A stretch of 64,000 nt of DNA from Geobacter sp. OR-1. GTDB taxonomy: Bacteria > Desulfobacterota > Desulfuromonadia > Geobacterales > DSM-12255. The stretch's first letter is position 1; each line of letters opens with the position of its first letter. The DNA lies in the NCBI RefSeq assembly GCF_000813145.1, contig NZ_BAZF01000001.1, positions 248,001 through 312,000 on the forward strand, written 5' to 3'. This document shows, in pieces, positions 26,716-33,729 of the stretch. The notes beneath the pieces were generated by a model, which had not been told where the DNA came from, did no database searches, and was given only the letters and a program-made list of their open reading frames with translations. The position numbers and the translations under genes are program-made.

Positions 26716-26780
26716 AAAAAGGGGTCGCGCACGTCGAGTCGGAAAGGAAGGGACCAAAACGACTCGGATGCAGCGACCCC
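26716..26780 (-). terminator. Long two-part hairpin, probable terminator of the Cys-rich gene
   Basis: GGGGTCGC pairs with GCGACCCC on the outside and CGAGTCG with CGACTCG inside, around a loop of about 18 bases. On the minus strand the outer stem runs into TTTTTC, 44 bases past the stop of the Cys-rich gene. It is longer than a usual terminator. Confidence 0.6.
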
Positions 26781-26823
26781 GGCGGGGATCTCCCCAATGG
26801 CAAGCGTTAGCGGCTGACAGGCG

Positions 26824-27132
26824 TCAGTATTTATTGGTTGACGCCAGCTTGTTCCGCAATGGATCGGGTGTTTCAGAACTGAAGCAGTTTTGATCGGACT
26901 TATACAACTGCGCATGCACCGGGCAGGTGCAAAGATGCCCGTAACCAAACGAGAGCAGGTACGGACAGACAAACGGCACGTCTCCTTCCAGAAACAGGAC
27001 ACTCTCGCCGGCGCACCGCTTCACCTTGCACAACTCCCGGTCGCCGCATCGGCCCGTTTCTACACAGGCGTGCCCATGCTGGCATTTCGGCGCCAACTCC
27101 TGCAGCGCTTCTTTGGAATGTTTAGTTTTCAC
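26824..27132 (-). CDS. Cysteine-rich protein of unknown function
   Basis: The GTG at 27130-27132 follows AGGAG and gives 102 residues; an open frame further upstream has no good start. Nine cysteines occur, the first five closely spaced (CQHGHACVETGRC, then CGDRELCKVKRC) and others in VCPYLLSFGYGHLCTCPVH. The pattern suggests metal or Fe-S binding. I know no named family. Its start overlaps the end of the 111-residue gene upstream by 11 bases, so the two are coupled. Confidence 0.65.
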   Translation of the reverse strand: MKTKHSKEALQELAPKCQHGHACVETGRCGDRELCKVKRCAGESVLFLEGDVPFVCPYLLSFGYGHLCTCPVHAQLYKSDQNCFSSETPDPLRNKLASTNKY

Positions 27133-27457
27133 GCGATCTCCTGACTGATCCGGCTTCAAAATGCATGTTGTCGCTATAAACCCGGTCGATGATCTGAAAG
27201 ATCTTGTCGACCAGTTCCTTTGAGGCGTCCTGATTGTCGTTATCGCTTCCGGCGGCATGGATCAACCGGTTCAACTGTTCGATCTCGGCCCGGTCGCACG
27301 GGAAAACGGCCGGGGCCTGGGCGCCGCGCTCGGTCTTGAGCATGGCGAGGTTGAGCTGGTAAAGGATGTATTCCAGCATATTGCTGGTATACGGGCTGAG
27401 ACGCGAACTTCGAATCAACTCGATGTAACTGGTTATGGCTTGAAAATCCGCTGGCAT
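27122..27457 (-). CDS. Small helical protein of unknown function
   Basis: The ATG at 27457 (MPADFQAITS) follows AAGAGGGG and gives 111 residues, mostly helical and acidic (SNMLEYILYQLNLAMLK, KELVDKIFQIIDRVYSD). No domain is recognised. It overlaps the Cys-rich gene downstream and lies about 165 bases downstream of a triple palindrome array that could regulate it. Confidence 0.65.
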   Translation of the reverse strand: MPADFQAITSYIELIRSSRLSPYTSNMLEYILYQLNLAMLKTERGAQAPAVFPCDRAEIEQLNRLIHAAGSDNDNQDASKELVDKIFQIIDRVYSDNMHFEAGSVRRSREN

Positions 27458-27616
27458 GAAACCCCTCTTGGCAATGACATTATCCGGTGCTGTTTTAATG
27501 ATAAAGCAACAAGCGTGCCGAACGAGCGAACTCCCCAAAATCAGGGCAGTTGACACCTGATCCGACAGAAGGTCCGGAGAGGTTCCAAACCAGGGGCAAA
27601 TACCGGCCAAAAAAAC

Positions 27617-27780
27617 AGGGTCAAAAATGGATCATTTTGCTCCATTTTTTTGAGAGTTGTTATTTTTCAATAGGTTGGATAGGGGTAAAAAATGGATCAT
27701 TTTGCTCCATTTTTTTGAGAGTTGTTGTTTTTCAATTAGTTGGACAGGGGTCAAAAATGGAGCATTTTGATCCATTTTTA
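27617..27780. repeat. Array of three 27-base palindromes with an exact 65-base period
   Basis: Near-palindromes of the form AAAAATGGA-T/G-CA-TTT-TG-C/A-TCCATTTTT lie at 27623-27649, 27688-27714 and 27753-27779. Steps are exactly 65 bases. The first two full units are nearly identical, including the spacer with GAGAGTTGTT and TTTTTCAAT. In each palindrome the same pair is mismatched, and copy 3 has the arm alleles swapped. GGGGTAAA or GGGGTCAAA words recur around and to the right of the array (to about 27845). The rest of the 27458-27875 gap holds no gene. Confidence 0.8.
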
Positions 27781-27875
27781 AAAACCGGGGGTAAAAACAG
27801 GGGAATAACGGGGTGCCCTATCAGGGGTAAACAGGGGGTCAAAAAAAATGATTTCCGGACGGAAAAAGAGGCGGG

Positions 27876-28748
27876 TTACTTCAGGGGAAATATGAGCTCA
27901 GGGATCTTCAGGCCGAGTTTCTGCGCAATGTTCGTATTGCTGTTGACCGCCAGCTTGCGCGGGTCCAGGAGCATGCCGGGTGCGGGAGCGCCGCCTTTCA
28001 GGAGCGATGTGGCCAGTTCCCCGGCCTGGCGCCCCATATCGACGCGATCAACGTCGATGGAGGCGGCCGCACCCTTGGGGAGGTACAGTTCGCTGAAGGC
28101 AATGACAGGAACCTTGTTGCGGGCGGAAAAGCCGAAATACGCCTCAAGCGACGCCGTGGTCACCGCGGTGGTGTCGGGCACCATCCAGACGGCATCGACA
28201 ACCCCCTTGAACTGATCGATCGTGGCCACAACGGTTCGGGGGTCTTTCACTTCGCGGGCCACGAGTTTGATGCCGGCGTTATCTGCCGCCGCCAGGGCCC
28301 GCTTCAGGTAATTGCCGGTGCGGCTCGGGTCGTACACCACCCCGACCTTTTTGGCGCCCATGCCGGAAAAGAGCTGCATGTACCTGACCGGTGCCGGGGC
28401 GACCGAGACGCCGTGGATATTCCCGGCCGCCGGGCGCGGGAGCCCCTGGCCGAGCGCCATCAACGATATTACCGGCACCTGGCGGACCTTTTTCGCCCGG
28501 CTGAGCGCCGGGTCGCCCACGGCCAGCACCAGCCGCGGCTGTTCTTCCTTGACGATCCGCACCAGATCGACATCGGCGTAGTCGGAGAGGAGGATGGTCT
28601 GCGTGGCGCCGCCGAACACCTCCCTGAAGCCGCGGATCGCCTCGGCATAGGCAGCGCCGTTGCCCGACTGCACGATCAGCACCTCCACGGCCAGGGCCGG
28701 GGCAACGCTCAGAATGATGAACGCTATGGCAATAAATAGCGTCCACAT
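27876..28748 (-). CDS. ABC_sub_bind family periplasmic binding protein (copy 1)
   Basis: The ATG at 28748 overlaps the upstream receptor's TGA by one base and gives 290 residues with a signal peptide (IAIAFIILSVAPALA). The body has the two-lobed periplasmic binding layout of the ABC_sub_bind/YcjN-like group (VEVLIVQSGNGAAYAEAIRG, KVGVVYDPSRTGNYLKRAL, IAFSELYLPKGAAASIDVD). No transporter genes follow, so it probably hands its ligand to another system or works with the TonB receptor. It is about 96% identical to the protein at 30685-31557 outside the signal peptide (10 differences counted). Confidence 0.85.
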   Translation of the reverse strand: MWTLFIAIAFIILSVAPALAVEVLIVQSGNGAAYAEAIRGFREVFGGATQTILLSDYADVDLVRIVKEEQPRLVLAVGDPALSRAKKVRQVPVISLMALGQGLPRPAAGNIHGVSVAPAPVRYMQLFSGMGAKKVGVVYDPSRTGNYLKRALAAADNAGIKLVAREVKDPRTVVATIDQFKGVVDAVWMVPDTTAVTTASLEAYFGFSARNKVPVIAFSELYLPKGAAASIDVDRVDMGRQAGELATSLLKGGAPAPGMLLDPRKLAVNSNTNIAQKLGLKIPELIFPLK

Positions 28749-30610
28749 CAAAATTTAAACCTCACCCCACCCTCAAACCAACGGGGGGTATTCTTGTACA
28801 GCTCGGTATCGGTGGTCTGGACGCCGTCGAACAGGTTGCGGGCCGAGAAGAACAGCTCCGGCGACAGCTCCTTGGCCGGGCAGAGCTTCCAGTTCAGGTG
28901 CAGGTCCCAGATCATGGCCGCAGCGTACATAGTGCCGCTGGTGGCGTTCCAGTTGACATGGTTACCGGTCAGACTTCCCCGCAGGCCAAGGTCGCTATTG
29001 TCGTAGTTAAGGCCCAGTTTCAGAACGTGCGGCGGTACAGCCCACTGGCTGCTGGACTTGACCCGCTCGCCGGTATCGACGTCCTTCACGGAGGAGAAGG
29101 TATAACCGGTCGACAGAGAGAAGCCATAGAGCGGCACGGTGCGTGCTTCCAGCTCAATCCCCTGGCGGTTCTGGTTCTGCAACACTATATCACCCGTCGA
29201 CTCGATGTCGCGCAGCCAGTTGAAGAAATAGGTTCCCTTGAGCCAGAGGTACGGGATATCGCTCGATTCAAACCCGGCCTGCACGGTACGGACCTTCATC
29301 AGACCGTGCGTGGTTAGCGGCGTCGGCAGGCCATAACCCTGAGCGCCATAGGCACGGAGCAGACTATTCTCGGTCAGCCGCCAGGTGGCGCCGAGAGTAT
29401 AACTGAAGTATTCGCTGGAAAGTCCTGTGTGGTCAACGCGGATGCCGGGTAACACAGCTAGGGGACCGAGGGTGTAGCTACCGTTGGCGTAAAGCGCCCA
29501 GCGGTCCCAGGCCCGGTCAAAGATCGGCGGGTCCGTAGTCACTAGATCCCGATTTCTGGCCTCGGCATGGAGATACTCCAGACCGGCCACCAGGTTCTTC
29601 TGGCTGTCACCCCAGTTGAGACGAGCGTTGACACCACGGCTGCGATCTCGCGTCTCTATTTCATTGTCATTAACGACAGTGCCATTGTCGATATAACCCA
29701 ATGTGGCGAGTACGAATTTATCCGTAAGATAACCTTCGATCTCCATCTTGAACCGCTCGCCCAACGGCTGGTCAAGCCTGAGAAACCCGTATTGACGACG
29801 GTGGTCGCTATTGTCATGGACAACGATATCCCAGCTGGCCAGGTACCCCTCATCCATCCCCCGGCGATCGCCCAGGTATGAGTAGCCAAAGGTAAGGGTG
29901 CCGTTGGTGGGGAGGAGGTACGAAAATTTGGCGTAGAGATTGTTGAAGTTGACAGCGTTGTTGGGGAGCAGGCCGTCGGAGCGGAGGTTGCCGGCAGTGA
30001 GATAGTAACCGAACCGGTCGATGGTGCCGGAGAGTTCGGCCCGGGAATCGGCCGTGAACCGCTCGCCGATAGAGCCGGAGAGCATGCCCGAGGCAAGGCG
30101 TTCCGGGTTCGGCTCCTTGGTTACAATATTGATCACCCCGCCGAGTGCCGGTCCCCAGGCAGTGGAGGCCGCGCCCTTGACGATCTCGATCCGTTCAATC
30201 TGCTGCACCGGGATTGCACCCGGCTCGGCCATATTAGACTGGAAATCGTTCTGCCGCACCCCGTCGATAAGAACCAAGACGGTGGTATTATTCGCCCCCT
30301 GGATATTGAAGAAGGTGAAGGAGCCGGGGGTGCGCAGGTAATCGAGCTGGATGCCGGGAACGGTCTGGAGCACATCGGCCAGGGTGTGGGCATTGAGCCG
30401 TTCGATCTCTTCGGCAGTGATGACCGTGACGTTTTCGGCAATCTTGGAGGCAGGGCGGGGGAAATGGGACGAGGTTACGACGATCTCTTCGTCGGCCAGG
30501 CCGAATGCATTCTGCACCTCCGGGTCAGCGGCGAATGCAGGCGCGCCAAGGCATGCCAAAAGCAGGGCCGGAAGAAAGACGAGCAGATGTAAGGGATTAT
30601 ACCGTCGCAA
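28748..30610 (-). CDS. TonB-dependent outer-membrane receptor (copy 1)
   Basis: The likely start is TTG at 30608-30610 with AAGAG upstream, giving about 620 residues and a signal peptide ending LGAPAFA; an ATG at 30664 lacks a ribosome site. A TonB box-like EEIVVTSS is followed by a plug domain (ENVTVITAEEIERLNAHTLA, VLVLIDGVRQNDF, EIVKGAASTAWGPALGGVIN) and a 22-strand-type barrel ending PRWFEGGVRFKF. It resembles BtuB/vitamin- and siderophore-type receptors but the ligand is unknown. It is followed by an overlapping binding-protein gene. Confidence 0.88.
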   Translation of the reverse strand: MRRYNPLHLLVFLPALLLACLGAPAFAADPEVQNAFGLADEEIVVTSSHFPRPASKIAENVTVITAEEIERLNAHTLADVLQTVPGIQLDYLRTPGSFTFFNIQGANNTTVLVLIDGVRQNDFQSNMAEPGAIPVQQIERIEIVKGAASTAWGPALGGVINIVTKEPNPERLASGMLSGSIGERFTADSRAELSGTIDRFGYYLTAGNLRSDGLLPNNAVNFNNLYAKFSYLLPTNGTLTFGYSYLGDRRGMDEGYLASWDIVVHDNSDHRRQYGFLRLDQPLGERFKMEIEGYLTDKFVLATLGYIDNGTVVNDNEIETRDRSRGVNARLNWGDSQKNLVAGLEYLHAEARNRDLVTTDPPIFDRAWDRWALYANGSYTLGPLAVLPGIRVDHTGLSSEYFSYTLGATWRLTENSLLRAYGAQGYGLPTPLTTHGLMKVRTVQAGFESSDIPYLWLKGTYFFNWLRDIESTGDIVLQNQNRQGIELEARTVPLYGFSLSTGYTFSSVKDVDTGERVKSSSQWAVPPHVLKLGLNYDNSDLGLRGSLTGNHVNWNATSGTMYAAAMIWDLHLNWKLCPAKELSPELFFSARNLFDGVQTTDTELYKNTPRWFEGGVRFKF

Positions 30611-30684
30611 ATTCGCTCTTAAGTAATGGCACAGAACCGACAGGGTATCAAAATCCGGCTCCATGGCGCTTGGGCGGTCGCGGG

Positions 30685-31557
30685 TTACTTCTGGGGGAAT
30701 ATGAGATCCGGGATCTTCAGGCCGAGTTTCTGCGCAATGCTCGTATTGCTGTTGACCTCAAGCTTGCGCGGGTCCAGGAGCGTGCCGGGTGCGGGAGAGC
30801 CGCCTTTCAGGAGCGATGTGGCCAGTTCTCCGGCCTGGCGCCCCATATCGACGCGATCAACGTCGATGGAGGCGGCCGCGCCCTTGGGGAGGTACAGTTC
30901 GCTGAAGGCAATGACAGGAACCTTGTTGCGGGCCGAGAAGCCGAAATACGCCTCCAGCGACGCCGTGGTCACTGCGGTGGTGTCGGGCACCATCCAGACG
31001 GCATCGACAACCCCCTTGAACTGATCGATCGTGGCCACAACGGTTCGGGGGTCTTTCACTTCGCGGGCCACGAGCCTGATGCCGGCGTTATCCGCCGCCG
31101 CCAGGGCCCGCTTCAGGTAATTGCCGGTGCGGCTCGGGTCGTATACCACCCCGACCTTTTTGGCGCCCATGCCGGAAAAGAGCTGCATGTACCTGACCGG
31201 CGCCGGGGCGACCGAGACGCCGTGGATATTCCCGGCCGCCGGGCGCGGGAGCCCCTGACCGAGCGCCAGCAACGATATTACCGGCACCTGGCGGACCTTT
31301 TTCGCCTTGGCGAGCGCCGGGTCGCCCACGGCCAGCACCAGCCGCGGCTGTTCTTCCTTGACGATCCGCACCAGGTCCACATCGGCATAGTCGGAGAGCA
31401 GGATGGTCTGCGTGGCGCCGCCGAACACCTCCCTGAAGCCGCGGATCGCCTCGGCATAGGCAGCGCCGTTGCCCGACTGCACGATCAGCACCTCTACGGC
31501 CAGGCAGGGTGCGGCGCTCATGACGAAGAGCGCTATGGCAATAAATAGCGTCCTCAT
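30685..31557 (-). CDS. ABC_sub_bind family periplasmic binding protein (copy 2)
   Basis: This 290-residue protein is nearly identical to copy 1 (27876-28748) from the mature N-terminus on; the signal peptide differs more (IALFVMSAAPCLA). The start overlaps the stop of the second receptor by one base, the same arrangement as in copy 1. The near identity next to strongly diverged receptors suggests recent gene conversion or strong constraint on the binding protein. Confidence 0.85.
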   Translation of the reverse strand: MRTLFIAIALFVMSAAPCLAVEVLIVQSGNGAAYAEAIRGFREVFGGATQTILLSDYADVDLVRIVKEEQPRLVLAVGDPALAKAKKVRQVPVISLLALGQGLPRPAAGNIHGVSVAPAPVRYMQLFSGMGAKKVGVVYDPSRTGNYLKRALAAADNAGIRLVAREVKDPRTVVATIDQFKGVVDAVWMVPDTTAVTTASLEAYFGFSARNKVPVIAFSELYLPKGAAASIDVDRVDMGRQAGELATSLLKGGSPAPGTLLDPRKLEVNSNTSIAQKLGLKIPDLIFPQK

Positions 31558-33419
31558 CAGAATTTAAACCTCACCCCACCCTCAAACCACCGAGGGTTGT
31601 TCTTCCACAGGTCATTGGTGTACTGGTTGCCGTCGAACAGGTTGCGGGCCGAGAAGAACAGCTCCGGCGACAGCTCTTTAGCCGGGAACAGCTTCTGGTT
31701 CAGGTGCAGGTCCCAGATCAGTCCGCCCTCTTTGACCGGACCGGCAGAGCTGGGCCAATGGATGTAATTGCCGATCAACGCACCGCGCAGGCCAATATCT
31801 TTGTTGTCGTAGTTGAGGGCCAGCTTGAGGCCGTTGGTGGGTATCCACGATGGGCGTTCATCGGTTGTCGCGTCCCTGACCTCGGCATAGGTATAGCCAG
31901 CGGTCAGGTAAGCCCCGTAAACGGGCGATGTGTGGGCCTCCAGCTCAAAGCCGCGTCTTTTCTGCTCGGTAAGGGTAACGAGCACATCCGGGAAGTTGCT
32001 ATTGTCGTCGTTCTCAATATGCCAGGTGTCGCTCTGGAACAGGGTCCCTTTCAGCCAGAGATATGGGATCTCCGCGGTCTCGAAGCCGCCCTGCATGGTC
32101 CAGATCTGCTGGAGCTTGTTCTGGAAATTGATGAGCGGCATGCTGTAGCCGCGGGCGCCATAGGCGCGGAGCAGGGTCTTGTCGGTGATTTTGTAGGTGG
32201 CGCCAAGGGTATAGCTGAAGGCATTGTCGTCAAGGCCGGTATAATCGTAGCGTACACCCGGAAGGATGGTCAGCGGCCCAAGTGAATAGGCTCCGTTCAG
32301 GTAAACGTCGTAGCGGTCCAGTTTCCGGTCGAAGTTGGTGTAGGGTTGATCAACGAGCGGATCCCTGGTCTTAATCGAGTCATGGACATACTCCATGCCG
32401 AAAACCAGGTTACGTTCGGCGTCACCCCAGTTAAGCCTGATGCCTGTCCCCCAGGAATCCTCCTGTGTCTTAATATCAGCAAGGAGGTCCGGAATGGTTA
32501 CAAACCCCCACTTGGTCCACATCTCCTTGTGGCCCAACCGGCCGGTCAGTTCCAGGTTCAGCCGGTCCGCCAGCGGGTAACTGAAGTTCAGATAACTGCT
32601 GCCGTAATATGACCCAGAGGAATCGCGGATATCGAACGGGATGGACTCCTCCAGCCCGCGGGAAGAGTCGCGGTAATCCAGCCCCAGGGTCAGGGTCCCC
32701 TTGGTCGGCAGGTCGTAGGTAAACTTGCCGAAAAAATGGTTGAGTTTTGTCCAGTTCCCCTGGTTCAAACCGTCGGAGTGGAGGTTGCCGCCGGTGAGGT
32801 AATAGCCGAAACGGTCGATCGTCCCGGTCAGTTCCCCATGCAGATCGGTAGTGTAGCTGCTTCCGATCGAGGCAGAGGCTGTGCCGGCCACCCGCCGCTC
32901 CGGGTCCGGCGACTTGGTGATGACGTTGATCACCCCGCCGAGCGCTGGTCCCCAGGCAGTGGAGGCTGCCCCCTTGATGATCTCCACCCGCTCGATCTGC
33001 TGCACCGGGATCAAACCGATCTCGGCAGAAGTGTTATTGGCAGCAAGGAAATTCTGCGGCACCCCGTCGATCATCACCAGGATATGGCCGTCGCCGCTGT
33101 AAGTGCCGTTTATGGAGAAAAAACCCCAGCTGCCCGGGGTGCGGACCTGGTCGAGCTGAAAACCGGAGACTGTCTGAAGCACCTCGGCCAGGGTATGGGC
33201 ATTGAGCCGTTCGATCTCTTCGGCAGTGACAACCGTGACGTTTTCGGCAATCTTGGAGGCAGGGCGGGGAAAATGGGACGAGGTTAATTCGGTTTCGTCA
33301 TCGCCAAGGCCTAGCGACGCCACCACCTCATCGTCCGCAGCCAGGGCGGGCGCAGCAACATAGGCCGAAAGTACGGCCAATAGGACTAGAAAAAGATGTA
33401 AGAAATTGTAACGTCTCAG
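31557..33419 (-). CDS. TonB-dependent outer-membrane receptor (copy 2), probable CTG start
   Basis: No ATG opens this frame. Comparison with copy 1 (LRRYNPLHLL there, LRRYNFLHLF here) places the start at CTG 33417-33419 with AAGGG upstream, giving 620 residues; a TTG at 33380 would remove most of the signal peptide. The plug is well conserved with copy 1 (SHFPRPASKIAENVTVVTAE, EIIKGAASTAWGPALGGVIN) while the barrel is much more different. The TonB box region reads ETELTSS. The ligand is unknown. It is the first gene of the duplicated run. Confidence 0.85.
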   Translation of the reverse strand: MRRYNFLHLFLVLLAVLSAYVAAPALAADDEVVASLGLGDDETELTSSHFPRPASKIAENVTVVTAEEIERLNAHTLAEVLQTVSGFQLDQVRTPGSWGFFSINGTYSGDGHILVMIDGVPQNFLAANNTSAEIGLIPVQQIERVEIIKGAASTAWGPALGGVINVITKSPDPERRVAGTASASIGSSYTTDLHGELTGTIDRFGYYLTGGNLHSDGLNQGNWTKLNHFFGKFTYDLPTKGTLTLGLDYRDSSRGLEESIPFDIRDSSGSYYGSSYLNFSYPLADRLNLELTGRLGHKEMWTKWGFVTIPDLLADIKTQEDSWGTGIRLNWGDAERNLVFGMEYVHDSIKTRDPLVDQPYTNFDRKLDRYDVYLNGAYSLGPLTILPGVRYDYTGLDDNAFSYTLGATYKITDKTLLRAYGARGYSMPLINFQNKLQQIWTMQGGFETAEIPYLWLKGTLFQSDTWHIENDDNSNFPDVLVTLTEQKRRGFELEAHTSPVYGAYLTAGYTYAEVRDATTDERPSWIPTNGLKLALNYDNKDIGLRGALIGNYIHWPSSAGPVKEGGLIWDLHLNQKLFPAKELSPELFFSARNLFDGNQYTNDLWKNNPRWFEGGVRFKF

Positions 33420-33575
33420 AATCAGCCCTTAAGATGCATTTTATCGAACCGATACAATAGCTAAGCCGCGCTGCTGTAAAATTGGGGCATAAGGTAGCAG
33501 AATTTACGCATTAAATCCAGATAATATTCTTTTCATCCAGCAGCGATGAAAGATCACCACCAAGGAGGCAATATC

Positions 33576-33677
33576 ATGGCAACCGAAGAGAAAGGACTGG
33601 AGGTCCTGGACGAAGGGATCGAGAACTGCGAAGAGGTAGCTAAGTGCTGCACAACCGTCAATCAGGCACGCACCTGA
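33576..33677 (+). CDS. Geopeptide-type RiPP precursor peptide
   Basis: A 33-residue frame with a very good ribosome site (AAGGAGG, 7 bases before ATG). The N-terminal half is acidic and leader-like (MATEEKGLEVLDEGIENCEE); the C-terminal part holds clustered cysteines (VAKCCTTVNQART), with Cys at 18, 24 and 25. It lies 52 bases before a SPASM radical-SAM maturase, separated by a hairpin. In Geobacter such pairs are annotated as 'geopeptide' systems; the product is, as far as I know, uncharacterised. No clear promoter was found upstream; a sigma-54-like GG-N10-GC at 33485-33498 matches poorly. Confidence 0.8.
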   Translation: MATEEKGLEVLDEGIENCEEVAKCCTTVNQART

Positions 33678-33688
33678 GCGGAAAACAG

Positions 33689-33712
33689 AAAGGGGGCTGC
33701 CGCCCCCTTTTG
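33689..33712 (+). terminator. Attenuating terminator between precursor and maturase
   Basis: AGGGGGC and GCCCCCT form a stem around TGCC with TTT after it. It follows the precursor stop by 13 bases and precedes the maturase start by 18. This placement would give much more precursor than maturase, a common RiPP arrangement. Confidence 0.75.
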
Positions 33713-33729
33713 CATTTCATGGAGCCGTC

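Noticed and set aside
26701-26716. Sigma-54-like CGGGAAGCATATTGCC on the plus strand
   Set aside because: The spacing fits but the -24 region lacks GGCA and no plus-strand gene follows.
27617-27780. CRISPR array
   Set aside because: Only three units, the spacers between palindromes are themselves repeated, and no cas genes are present.
33485-33498. Sigma-54 promoter for the geopeptide precursor
   Set aside because: GG-N10-GC spacing is right but the surrounding bases match the consensus poorly.
33518-33536. Fur box between the TonB operon and the geopeptide gene
   Set aside because: GATAATATTCTTTTC matches only part of the consensus; not enough to claim iron control.
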